Shown here: positions 31,580-39,853 of the stretch, piece after piece | How positions within the stretch are numbered: the stretch's first letter is position 1 | How the letters are laid out: every line of letters starts with the position of its first letter | Assembly: GCA_007134025.1 (NCBI GenBank) | Contig: SLLR01000034.1 | Coordinates: 1-59,861, forward strand | Length of the DNA stretch: 59,861 nucleotides | From: Desulfuromonadaceae bacterium | Lineage (GTDB): Bacteria > Desulfobacterota > Desulfuromonadia > Desulfuromonadales > Syntrophotaleaceae | Direction: 5' to 3' | The notes under the pieces: model-generated | Database searches by the model: none | Seen by the model: the letters and a program-made list of their open reading frames with translations, nothing else | What the model was told of the DNA's origin: nothing | Made by a program: the position numbers and the translations under genes

Positions 31580-32935
31580 ATGTTTTATGAGGATGGCCGA
31601 AGGGGACCGGAAAGCAAGGTCGAGCCTGCAAAGCGGGCTCCCCGGCGAGAGATTTTTGGCTGGGCCATGTTCGATTTTGCCAACCAGGCCTATACCCTGC
31701 TGATTATTACCGTGGTTTTCGGCGATCTCTTTACCAGGGTGATTGTCGGCGACGGGCCGGATTATCGAATCGGCAACCTGCTTTGGAGTCTGTCGCTGGC
31801 CATCGGTTATCTGCTGGTGGTGGTCTGTTCGCCGGTGGCAGGAGCGATCATGGACTACACCGGCAGCAAGAAGCGGTTTTTGTTTGCCAGCTATCTGCTC
31901 ACCGTGGCGGCGACGGCCGCTCTGTATTTTGTCGCGCCCGGCTACGCCCTGCTCGGGGTCCTGTTGCTGGTTTTCTCCAACTTCGGTTATTCTATCGGCG
32001 AGGCCTTTGTCGCCAGCTTTCTCCCGGAGTTGGGGCCGCCCCAGGATTTGGGCAAGATTTCCGGTTTTGGCTGGGCCATGGGGTATGTCGGCGGCATGTG
32101 CTCGGCGATTTTCGTTTTGCTGTTTCTCGGCGAGGTTAGCGCCGAGAATTTTCAGCGCATCCGCTGGGTAGGACCCTGGGCCGCCTTTTTCTTCATGACC
32201 GCGGCGATTCCGACCTTTGTCTGGCTGCGGGAACGGGGTACGCCCCAGGAACTGCCGGCCGGACGCAGCTATTTCGGCATTGGTTGTGATCGCGTGCGTG
32301 TCACCTTGGGGCAAATTGGTCGCCGGCGGGACCTGGCTGTGCTGCTCGGTTCGGTTTTCTTTGCCATGAGCGGTATTTACATTATCATTACCTACGCCTT
32401 TATTTACGGAGCGCAGGTCATCGGCTGGGAAGCCCACGTGCGTACCTGGATGTTTGTGCTGGTCCAGATTACCGCCGCCGCCGGAGCCTTGGGCTTTGGT
32501 TTTGTCCAGGACCACCTCGGCGCCTTGCGCACCTATCGCATCACCCTGCTGCTGTGGATCACGGCCATTGCCCTGATTTATCTGACGCCGTTGCTGACCA
32601 CCTTTCTGGGAAGGGTTTTCGGAGTGGAATGGCAGGCCCAGTACGTCTTTCTGGTGGTGGGTTGTGTCGCCGGACTAAGCCTGGGCTCCTGCCAGTCTTC
32701 GACCCGAACCCTGGTCGGGTTGTTTTCACCCCGTCATCGTGCGGCGGAGTTTTTCGGTTTCTGGGGGATGGCGATGAAGCTGGCGGGAGTCTTTGGAGTT
32801 CTGGCCCTCGGTGTTCTGCAGGCTTTGGTAGGTCTGCACACGGCTATTCTGTTTTGCATTCTGCTGTTCGGCCTGGCGATGCTGGTCGTGCGCGGCGTGG
32901 ATGAAGGGCGGGGCCGGGCGGGAGCGGCAGACTAG
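31580..32935 (+). CDS. UMF1 family (Atg22-like) MFS transporter
   Basis: A 451-residue transporter with about 12 membrane helices. The N-terminus 'REIFGWAMFDFANQAYTLLI' (starting near residue 23) is the family signature of UMF1, related to yeast Atg22. Other marks are 'FSNFGYSIGEAFVASFLPEL' (starting near residue 135) and the MFS-type loop 'DYTGSKKRF'. The substrate is unknown; the yeast relative exports amino acids from the vacuole. The ATG at 31580 follows GTGAGGG; a GTG at 31547 is an upstream alternative. Probably co-transcribed with zupT. Confidence 0.88.
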   Translation: MFYEDGRRGPESKVEPAKRAPRREIFGWAMFDFANQAYTLLIITVVFGDLFTRVIVGDGPDYRIGNLLWSLSLAIGYLLVVVCSPVAGAIMDYTGSKKRFLFASYLLTVAATAALYFVAPGYALLGVLLLVFSNFGYSIGEAFVASFLPELGPPQDLGKISGFGWAMGYVGGMCSAIFVLLFLGEVSAENFQRIRWVGPWAAFFFMTAAIPTFVWLRERGTPQELPAGRSYFGIGCDRVRVTLGQIGRRRDLAVLLGSVFFAMSGIYIIITYAFIYGAQVIGWEAHVRTWMFVLVQITAAAGALGFGFVQDHLGALRTYRITLLLWITAIALIYLTPLLTTFLGRVFGVEWQAQYVFLVVGCVAGLSLGSCQSSTRTLVGLFSPRHRAAEFFGFWGMAMKLAGVFGVLALGVLQALVGLHTAILFCILLFGLAMLVVRGVDEGRGRAGAAD

Positions 32936-33162
32936 CCGGGCCGCCGCAGACAAACTGAACAACCCTTTGGGACGAGCCCTGCTCCCTCTGCCCACCGAGT
33001 GAAAGGATTCCCCGGTAAAAGGCTACCGGAGGTTTTGCTCCGCAGAGGACGGCCAAAAAACATTTCAGCCGCCTATGAGTGCTCGATTTTTTCTGAAGAA
33101 TCCGGGCAATTTTTTGCGACCTAGAAACATGGTCGGTGATTTTTTTCGGCCGGGTGCTGCCT
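32936..33162 (+). other. Possible structured leader of the SLC13 gene
   Basis: The gap between the UMF1 and SLC13 genes contains nested complementarity: CTCTGC (32986-32991) with GCAGAG (33042-33047), enclosing the hairpin CCGGTA-AAAGGC-TACCGG (33012-33029). It matches no riboswitch class I could recognise. It may be a folded leader or a weak terminator of the upstream gene. Confidence 0.3.
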
Positions 33163-34998
33163 ATGAGCTACGAACAACTGGCGATTCTCGTGATTCTGTC
33201 CGTCACCGTGATCCTGTTTGTCTGGGGTCGCTGGCGGCACGATATCGTGGCTCTGGTGGCCCTGCTGGCCAGCGTTTTTGCCGGACTGGTTGCCGTGGAA
33301 GAAGCCTTCTACGGCCTGGGCCATCCGGCGGTGATCACCGTGGCCTGCGTTCTGGTGTTGAGTACCGGCCTTCAATCCTCCGGGGCCGTCGATGTGTTGA
33401 CCCAGCGCCTGCTGCCCAAGTCGGCAGGGTTCTTCACCAGTCTTGCGGCGCTTGTCGGCCTCGGCGCGCTGCTTTCATCTTTCATGAACAATGTCGGTGC
33501 CATGGCTCTGCTGATGCCGGTGGCGGTGCAGATGGCGGCAAAACACAAGATCCTGCCCGGCAAGGTGCTGATGCCCCTGTCTTTCGGCACGATTCTCGGC
33601 GGCATGACCACCCTCATCGGCACCCCCCCCAACCTCATCGTTTCAGGTTTTCGCAACGAGCTTGTCGGTAGTGGTTACGGAATGTTCGCCTTTGCTCCCG
33701 TGGGCGCCTCGGTGGCTGTCGTCGGCATTTTGTTTCTGATTGTTATCGGCTGGCGGCTGGTGCCCTTCCGCAAGGAGGCGGCGGGGCTTTCCTTTGATAC
33801 CGGAACCTATTTGACCGAAGCTCGGATTCAGCCCAAAAGCAAGGCCATTGGCCGAACCCTGCGCGAGGTGGAAAAGGATCTGGGGGAAGCCGACGCCCAG
33901 ATCGTCGGCATGGTGCGTAACGACTTTCGGATTGTCGCCCCGTACCCCAGCCGGGTGCTGCGGGAAGGTGATATTCTGGTCATCGAGGCGGACCCGGAAG
34001 CCCTGGCCAAGGTACTTTCCGCGCTGGGCCTGAAGCTGGAGGAAGCAGTACCGGTGGACGGCGGTGAGAAGTCGGAGGAAAACGGCAACGCCAAAAAAGT
34101 CGAAAAGCCCGAGGAAGAGGAAAAAAAGCCGGTCTCTTCGGAAGAGATCGAGTTGCAGGAGCTGGCCGTGATGCCTTCCTCGGCCCTGATCGGTCGCTCC
34201 GCCGGGGACATGCAGCTGCGCAGCCGCTACAGCCTGAACTTGCTGGCCATTTCACGCCGGGGACGACGTACCATCAAGCGCCTTCGAACGACTGCCTTTC
34301 AGGCCGGCGATGTGATTCTGATGCAGGGCGGCAAAGACGCCCTGAACGGTTTTATGAGCCTTTTCGGCTGCGTACCGCTGGCCAGCCGTTCCCTGGTGAT
34401 TCCCGACACCCGCCACGCGCTGCTCGCCATGATGGTCATGCTGCTGGCCATTGTCTTCGTAACGCTCGGCTTGCTGCCGGCGGCCCTGGCTTTTGCCGCG
34501 GCGGTGCTGCTGTTTGTGGTGTTGAAAATCGTCTCGCCCGGCAAGATGTACGAATCCATCGACTGGTCGATCATTTTGCTGCTGGGGGCCCTGATCCCGG
34601 TGGCGGGGGCCATGGGATCAACAGGAGCTGCCGATCTTGTCGCCAAAGCGTTGCTGGAGCAACTCGCTCAGGGGAATCCGGTGGCCGCGATGGCTATCCT
34701 GCTGGTGGTGACCATGACCCTGTCTGATTTCATGAACAACGCGGCGACCGCCGCGGTCATGTGCCCCATCGCCATCAGTAGCGCGGCCCAGCTTGGTGTC
34801 AATCCCGACAGTTTTCTGATGGCGGTGGCTGTCGGCGCCTCCTGCGCTTTTCTGACGCCCATCGGCCACCAGAACAATACCCTGATTCTGGGCCCCGGCG
34901 GTTTTCGCTTCGGCGACTACTGGCGGATGGGATTGCCTATGGAAATCCTGGTGGTTTTGGTCGGTATCCCGATGCTGTTGTGGGTCTGGCCTTTGTGA
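33163..34998 (+). CDS. SLC13/DASS-type permease with two TrkA_C domains
   Basis: A 611-residue transporter in two membrane halves (about 1-210 and 405-611, 11-12 helices) with a soluble insert. The insert has two TrkA_C (RCK_C) domains, 'IGRTLREVEKDLGEADAQIV' (from about 227) and 'LIGRSAGDMQLRSRYSLNLL' (from about 344), joined by a very charged linker rich in Glu and Lys. Substrate motifs 'SFMNNVGAMAL' and 'DFMNNAATAAVM' are the paired SNT-like hairpins of the family; 'IGTPPNLI' also fits. The substrate may be a dicarboxylate, sulfate or another anion. The ATG at 33163 has a poor ribosome site; a GTG at 33136 is possible. Confidence 0.88.
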   Translation: MSYEQLAILVILSVTVILFVWGRWRHDIVALVALLASVFAGLVAVEEAFYGLGHPAVITVACVLVLSTGLQSSGAVDVLTQRLLPKSAGFFTSLAALVGLGALLSSFMNNVGAMALLMPVAVQMAAKHKILPGKVLMPLSFGTILGGMTTLIGTPPNLIVSGFRNELVGSGYGMFAFAPVGASVAVVGILFLIVIGWRLVPFRKEAAGLSFDTGTYLTEARIQPKSKAIGRTLREVEKDLGEADAQIVGMVRNDFRIVAPYPSRVLREGDILVIEADPEALAKVLSALGLKLEEAVPVDGGEKSEENGNAKKVEKPEEEEKKPVSSEEIELQELAVMPSSALIGRSAGDMQLRSRYSLNLLAISRRGRRTIKRLRTTAFQAGDVILMQGGKDALNGFMSLFGCVPLASRSLVIPDTRHALLAMMVMLLAIVFVTLGLLPAALAFAAAVLLFVVLKIVSPGKMYESIDWSIILLLGALIPVAGAMGSTGAADLVAKALLEQLAQGNPVAAMAILLVVTMTLSDFMNNAATAAVMCPIAISSAAQLGVNPDSFLMAVAVGASCAFLTPIGHQNNTLILGPGGFRFGDYWRMGLPMEILVVLVGIPMLLWVWPL

Positions 34999-35020
34999 TT
35001 TCGGGGGAATAAAAGAACCT

Positions 35021-36001
35021 TCAGGGTGCCATTTCAGTCGCGTGTTTTCCGTTCATCGCTCCCAGCACTGACAGGGCATAGGCGACCCGGTCTTCGGCGC
35101 AGGCGTGCTTTTTGCGCAGCGATTCGACCCGGCGCAGACGGGGCAGCAGGCCAAAACCGCAGGCGACCTGAATGGAGAGCCCGGGCCGGGCGTTGAGTTC
35201 CAGCAACAGAGGACCCCGTTGCCGGTCGAGAATGATGTCGGTTCCCAGATAGCCCAGTCCGGTCATTTCATAACAGCGGGAGGTGAGCACCAGCAGTTCC
35301 CGCCAGTTGGGGACTTCAATGTCGGTGAACGCTTTGCCGGTATCGGGGTGGCGCTGCAGTGGCAGGGTGCGCTGCACCGCATTCAGGCACTGGCCAGTGG
35401 CCAGATCCAGGCCGACCCCCACCGCTCCCTGATGCAGATTGGCCTTGCCGTCCGAGTCCCGGGTCGCCAGCCGCAGCATGGCCATCACCGGGTATCCCTG
35501 AAACACAATCACCCGCAGGTCGGGAATCCCCTGGTAGGAATAGCCTTCAAAGCGGCCGTCCAGTTCGATCCGTTCCTCGATCATGACAGTGTCCGGCGTG
35601 CCCGCCAGGGAATGGAGTCCGGCGAGGATGTTGGACATGTGCCGCTGAATGTCCTGGAGGGTCAGTTTCGCTCCGGAGGATTTGACGAAAAACTCCCCCT
35701 CACGCCCTCCAATGACCAGAATGCCCTTGCCTCCGGACCCTTTGCACGGCTTGATGACGAATTCGGACATGGACTCGAGCAGGTTGCCGATGTGTTTGAC
35801 CCGGTGTTGTTCCTTGAGGGTAAAGAGCAGCCGGGGCATGGGAATGCCGTGCCGTTTTGCCAGTTCTTTGGTCCTGAGCTTGTCGTCCACCAACTGGTAG
35901 AGACTGCGTCGGTTGTAGCGACCGATGAAATCGATGTTCCGGCAATTCATGCCGAGGATGCCCAGCTCCTGCAGCTGTTTGAGGCCGACCAGCCATCTCA
36001 T
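35021..36001 (-). CDS. RimK-like ATP-grasp ligase (alpha-L-glutamate ligase type)
   Basis: A 326-residue ATP-grasp enzyme that should form an amide bond between an amino acid and a carboxylate. ATP-grasp features are 'FVIKPCKGSGGKGILVI' (lysine plus glycine-rich loop, from about residue 86), 'VMIEERIE' and the Mg2+ site 'LLLELNARPGLSIQ' near residue 285. The N-terminus 'MNCRNIDFIGRYNRRSLYQL' (from about residue 18) is typical of the group named alpha-L-glutamate ligase-like. It is the last gene of a three-gene unit; its ATG overlaps the stop of the upstream gene (ATGA). The substrate is not known. Confidence 0.9.
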   Translation of the reverse strand: MRWLVGLKQLQELGILGMNCRNIDFIGRYNRRSLYQLVDDKLRTKELAKRHGIPMPRLLFTLKEQHRVKHIGNLLESMSEFVIKPCKGSGGKGILVIGGREGEFFVKSSGAKLTLQDIQRHMSNILAGLHSLAGTPDTVMIEERIELDGRFEGYSYQGIPDLRVIVFQGYPVMAMLRLATRDSDGKANLHQGAVGVGLDLATGQCLNAVQRTLPLQRHPDTGKAFTDIEVPNWRELLVLTSRCYEMTGLGYLGTDIILDRQRGPLLLELNARPGLSIQVACGFGLLPRLRRVESLRKKHACAEDRVAYALSVLGAMNGKHATEMAP

Positions 36002-37515
36002 GGGCCGAGTCTCGGAAACAGGGCGCGAAAGCGGCGCAGCTCGGAGAGCTTGTAACCCGTGTAGTTGCCCATCATCAAAATCAGGGCGACGGTGATCAGG
36101 TTGATTTCCGGAAAGTGAAAGCTTAGATGGACCATGAGCGGCCAGCGCATCAGCAGGTAGGCCAGAACCGCCACCAGCAGGCTGCCGCCTCCCTGAACCA
36201 GAACTTCCCGAGAGCCTTCGTCTTCCCATAGGATGGACATGCGTTCAATGGTCCAGGCGATAATGATGATGGGAAAGAACGCCACGGTCATGCCGGTGTT
36301 GAAGCCGAGCTGGTAGCCGAGCAGGCTGGAAAAAAGGATGATGAAAATAACGATGATGACGATGGTGGCGATACGGGCCACCAGCAGCAGGTTGAGGCGG
36401 GAAAGGTAGCCGCGCAGCAGCAGACCGAGGGCGACGATGGCGACAAAGCTCGGCAATCCCGGAAGCAGTGTGGTCTGCAGAAAGGAAAGGGCGATCAGGA
36501 TCGGCATGAAGGTGCCGGAAGAGCGGACCCCAACCATAATCCGCATGAACACCACCACCAGGGCGCCGAGGGGCAGAATCAGCAGCATCCGCAGCATGTT
36601 CTGTTCCTCCACCGGCAGGCTTTGCGGCCCCAGAAAGGCCAGCGGCGACCGGTCGCCCACGGCATAAGGCAGCTGAGTGGCGGCAATGCTCTGGCGCATC
36701 ATGGCAAAGCGGATGGTCGAATGGCTGGCGCCGCGCACTTCCAGCAGCGACTGGCCGTCCTGGTGCCACAACAGGAAGTCGTCCGGGACACCCTCAACAC
36801 CTGTCAGGGGATCAAACTGCCGCCAGTGGCGACCATCGTGGATTTCGATCAGGGGGCTGAGCTGCTGGTTGCGGCGGCCGTCCTCAAGACGCAGACCCAG
36901 AACGATGCGGGTTGGAATCCGGGCGTAGTTGAGCAACTTGGCGAGCAGCGGCGCCAGCGGGGTTTCCCCCAGCAGCAGGGCGGCGTTCTGACCCGGCTCC
37001 GGCTTGTTGAGCAGCTTGATCAACTCCCGGGTCATGCTTTCCGGCGAGCTGGACATGGCATAGGCCTTCTCCAGCAGTTGGCCGGCGGCCAGGGCTTCAG
37101 GGGCGTTCCAATAGATCGGTTCGATTTCCGCGGGCGGGCCGCCTTCGTCAGTCTTTCCCCGGGGTATGGGAATCACCTGCAGCTTGTAGTAGAGGGTCTG
37201 TGGCCCGCTGGCGTAGCGGATCGACCATTCTCCCCGGCGCAGCCCCTTGTTGTCGAGGATGGAAAAACCGTAGCCCGGCGATGCGGCCTGCTCCGAGAAG
37301 ATGGAAAAACCCGGCGGATTATCGGGGAGATCCAAACTGACGGTTACCGGCTCCCCCTGGGCGATGAAGTCGATGCGGGCCTCGGCCAGCCAAACGGGGC
37401 GATGGGTTCCGGGCAGGAACGGAATGCCCATGCGGCTGTGGCGCAGCCAGCCCAGGCCGATGCCGGCCAGGATCAGCAGCGCGACGATGCAGTGAAAAAG
37501 CTTGCGAGAGGTCAT
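35998..37515 (-). CDS. Inactive transglutaminase fused to seven membrane helices
   Basis: A 505-residue membrane protein. One N-terminal helix (6-26) is followed by an extracytoplasmic part of about 290 residues that resembles a transglutaminase-like fold ('LLNYARIPTRIVLGLRLEDG', from about 196; 'EIHDGRHWRQFDPLTG', from about 219), then a run of about seven helices (320-490). The usual Cys of active transglutaminases is absent at the 'LLNYARIPTR' position, so the fold is probably used for binding. Its ATG overlaps the stop of the retropepsin-like gene and its own stop overlaps the ATP-grasp gene, so the three are translated together. The start at 37515 fits the anchor helix. Confidence 0.87.
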   Translation of the reverse strand: MTSRKLFHCIVALLILAGIGLGWLRHSRMGIPFLPGTHRPVWLAEARIDFIAQGEPVTVSLDLPDNPPGFSIFSEQAASPGYGFSILDNKGLRRGEWSIRYASGPQTLYYKLQVIPIPRGKTDEGGPPAEIEPIYWNAPEALAAGQLLEKAYAMSSSPESMTRELIKLLNKPEPGQNAALLLGETPLAPLLAKLLNYARIPTRIVLGLRLEDGRRNQQLSPLIEIHDGRHWRQFDPLTGVEGVPDDFLLWHQDGQSLLEVRGASHSTIRFAMMRQSIAATQLPYAVGDRSPLAFLGPQSLPVEEQNMLRMLLILPLGALVVVFMRIMVGVRSSGTFMPILIALSFLQTTLLPGLPSFVAIVALGLLLRGYLSRLNLLLVARIATIVIIVIFIILFSSLLGYQLGFNTGMTVAFFPIIIIAWTIERMSILWEDEGSREVLVQGGGSLLVAVLAYLLMRWPLMVHLSFHFPEINLITVALILMMGNYTGYKLSELRRFRALFPRLGP

Positions 37516-38378
37516 GGGGCCTTGTTGTTGGTAGAAGGTTCCTTGGGCAGCAGGGGCGGAGCGATATGGGATCGGCTGACATCGACCACGAACAGGTCGA
37601 GGAGAATGTTGCGGCCGATCAGCACCGGGTGCTCGAGATGGCGTCGGTCGGAGAGGGTAAACTGAGCTATCTGGGTGGTGTTGCCCACGGTGACCCCCAT
37701 TGCCACCACCGGACGCCGCTCCCACTCCGGGCTGGTGGCCTGGATGATTCGCACGATGCGCACGATCTTGCGTTCCAGAACCGTGCCCTGGCCGTTTTCA
37801 GGTTGCTCCAGGGTGAATCGTACCCATTCTTCCCCGTTGCGTTCGAAAAACTCCACAGAGCCGGCGTTGAGGGACGAGGTGGTCGCCCCGGTATCGATGC
37901 GGGCCGGAAACTGAATGCCCGGTGGTGACAAAAACACCTTTTCCACCGCTCCCACCAGCTGTTTGCCGTCATGAGCAGTGGCCTGGTAATCAGGCCCTTG
38001 AAGACCCAGTTCCCGGCTTTCACGTAGCCGGTTCTGCAACGGCGCACCGCCCAGTTGCTTCTCTATTCGCGCCGCGCTCTGCAAAACCCGCTCGTGTTGC
38101 TCTTCCAGCGCCTGAAGACGCCCTTCTAAAGCACGGCAGGCATCGTCAGTCTGTTGCAGCAGCCGCTGCTGGCCGGCAGCCACTGTGTCCCGCTGCTCGG
38201 CCAGTTGTCGAGCGACAAACAGTTCCTGGCGGGCGTGGTGTTCATCCATGTGCAGAAACAGTTCGGCCAGGTCGGTCTGTTTCACCAGCAGGTGGTCGGG
38301 AGCGCAGCCGCCGGCGAAAAGCATCAGAGCGGCAAGAAGGCAGCCTCTGCGGAGGATTGTGAGCACAGAGTTGATCAT
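37512..38378 (-). CDS. Retropepsin-like (DUF785) lipoprotein protease
   Basis: A 288-residue protein with a signal sequence and a possible lipobox ending 'FAGGC' (the -3 residue is Ala instead of the common Leu), a roughly 90-residue coiled coil (about 30-120), and a C-terminal retropepsin-like domain of the family often called ATP-dependent zinc protease or RimB-type. The catalytic motif is 'RIDTGATTSSLNA', with 'HPVLIGRNIL' as the later flap strand. It would act in the periplasm, bound to a membrane. It is the first gene of the three-gene unit. The ATG at 38378 is chosen; a TTG at 38387, better spaced from AGGA, is an alternative. Confidence 0.87.
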   Translation of the reverse strand: MINSVLTILRRGCLLAALMLFAGGCAPDHLLVKQTDLAELFLHMDEHHARQELFVARQLAEQRDTVAAGQQRLLQQTDDACRALEGRLQALEEQHERVLQSAARIEKQLGGAPLQNRLRESRELGLQGPDYQATAHDGKQLVGAVEKVFLSPPGIQFPARIDTGATTSSLNAGSVEFFERNGEEWVRFTLEQPENGQGTVLERKIVRIVRIIQATSPEWERRPVVAMGVTVGNTTQIAQFTLSDRRHLEHPVLIGRNILLDLFVVDVSRSHIAPPLLPKEPSTNNKAP

Positions 38379-38514
38379 AAGGGGCAAAATTCCTGGACTG
38401 TGTAAAATCCGCCGGGGCGGCGGATGGGATTCCGGAGAGCCTCAAAAGGCTCGAATCAAAAAAGCAATTATCGTGCCCTAATAAGACAGCATTTCCTTGT
38501 TTGGCAGCGCTCAA

Positions 38515-38549
38515 AGAAAAAAGCTCCCTCGCTTCAGGGGAGCTTTGAA
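38515..38549 (-). terminator. Intrinsic terminator of the ABM gene
   Basis: Minus strand AAAGCTCCCC pairs with GGGAGCTTT around an 8-base loop, followed by TTTTTTC (plus positions 38515-38549). It lies about 20 bases after the monooxygenase stop. Confidence 0.85.
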
Positions 38550-38567
38550 ACGGCTCTGGGGAGCGGA

Positions 38568-38888
38568 TCAACTCTGCTTGCGCCAGACCGAATCGGCGGG
38601 AAACAGGTGGTTTCCCGTGGCTATTTCCAGCGGAGCGGCGAGCCAGTCACGGGTGGTTTCCAGCCAGGTCTGGAAATGGGGAGTCTCCTTGTGAGCATCG
38701 AAAGCCTGTTCGCTGGTGTAGACCTCGTAGAGATGCAGTCGATTGGGATCGGCGTGGTCTTCGACGATGTTGAACAGCAGACAGTCCGGTTCGTTGTTAA
38801 CGGACCCCCTGCCGTCCTGCAGCATGGCCTCGATAAAGTCTTCGCGGTGTTCCGGTTTGATCTGCACTTTGACGATGACGGCAAACAT
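38568..38888 (-). CDS. ABM-domain monooxygenase (YgiN-like)
   Basis: A 106-residue single-domain ferredoxin-like fold protein of the antibiotic biosynthesis monooxygenase family. Marks are 'VIVKVQIKPEHREDFIEAML' at the N-terminus (from residue 4), 'EPDCLLFNIVED' and 'LYEVYTSEQAFDAHKETPHF' (from about 53). Relatives oxidise quinols or similar aromatics without a cofactor or take part in stress responses. The function cannot be fixed from sequence. The ATG follows AGGAGGA. It stands alone, with its own terminator. Confidence 0.9.
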   Translation of the reverse strand: MFAVIVKVQIKPEHREDFIEAMLQDGRGSVNNEPDCLLFNIVEDHADPNRLHLYEVYTSEQAFDAHKETPHFQTWLETTRDWLAAPLEIATGNHLFPADSVWRKQS

Positions 38889-39107
38889 GGGTTCCTCCTG
38901 AGCAAAAGAGAAGAGAGAAGAATCCGATCACAACTCCGGGGTTGTGCAAAAATCATTAGAACAGCGACGTCCCCTCTGTCAAGGCCTTTGTGGTGCCCGA
39001 ACCAGAGCTTTAAACGCTTGTAGCTGATAGACTTGCACGAAGTCGCAGGGAGGGCCACAGAGGGTTCTGGCAGCGGTACTTTGGAACAGAATTTTTTGCC
39101 CGGAAGG

Positions 39108-39686
39108 CTATTGCTTTTGTTCGTTTACAAAAGCCGCGGCGTCGTCGAGGAACAGACGGCAGTCGCTCGCAAGTTGCCGGTAATCACTTTCAATCTGGCT
39201 CAGGCCGGTACTCAGAGGAATGCGTTGACCAAGACGTTTCTCCAGGCGCTCCAGCACCCTGGCGATCGTCTCCTTTTTTCGACAGGCAACCAGCCAGTCA
39301 GCTTCCACCATCTTTGGCGCCGCCTGTTGCAGGGCCGAAGGCAGAAGCTTGTGATACCGCTCCAGCAGGCGATAAATGGTGGCGGCAAAGTTTTCCAGGG
39401 GGATCGGGAAGAAGTCCGACCAGTGAAGAGCCAGAAGGTGATCGTAGGCAACATCCACCAGAATGCCACGGGCGTGGCGCAGGGCCGGGTCGAAGCGGCG
39501 TTTGCTGCGCAGAAAGTGGCGATTGGTCTCGGCGAAACGGTCGATTTTACGGTGCAGCAGTAGTCCGCGGCGAAGGGCTTCCGGAAAGTGCCCGTCGAGT
39601 CGGCCCTTGACATAGTCGCCCATGAGCGCGCCAAGGTAGCCGCTATCGGTGGGTTCGGCGAGAAACAGGTGGGCCAGATGGTTCAT
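39108..39686 (-). CDS. acpH: Acyl carrier protein phosphodiesterase
   Basis: A 192-residue HD-type hydrolase of the AcpH family, which removes the 4'-phosphopantetheine arm from acyl carrier protein. The N-terminus 'MNHLAHLFLAEPTDSGYLGA' with 'MGDYVKGRL', 'GLLLHRKIDRFAE' and 'DVAYDHLLALHW' matches the family, including the His and Asp residues that bind metal. The start at 39686 is chosen because the protein then opens with this signature; GGGAAG lies upstream. It is a lone gene, diverging from the peptidase gene after a 170-base gap. Confidence 0.93.
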   Translation of the reverse strand: MNHLAHLFLAEPTDSGYLGALMGDYVKGRLDGHFPEALRRGLLLHRKIDRFAETNRHFLRSKRRFDPALRHARGILVDVAYDHLLALHWSDFFPIPLENFAATIYRLLERYHKLLPSALQQAAPKMVEADWLVACRKKETIARVLERLEKRLGQRIPLSTGLSQIESDYRQLASDCRLFLDDAAAFVNEQKQ

Positions 39687-39853
39687 GAAGATCTTCCCGA
39701 TCTGTAGTACAAGATCTTGCCGGGCAGTCGAAAAAGGGCCGGCGTCGCAACGGGCCCGCATTGCCTAATCGCTACAAATCAACTATGTTGTTGGCCGCAG
39801 GCGACAGCAGGGACAGACAACGTGACCTCTTACCATAGACAGGATCAGCGACC

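Noticed and set aside
32936-33162. Cyclic di-GMP or fluoride riboswitch in front of the SLC13 gene
   Set aside because: Stems exist, but the conserved core bases of these classes are missing.
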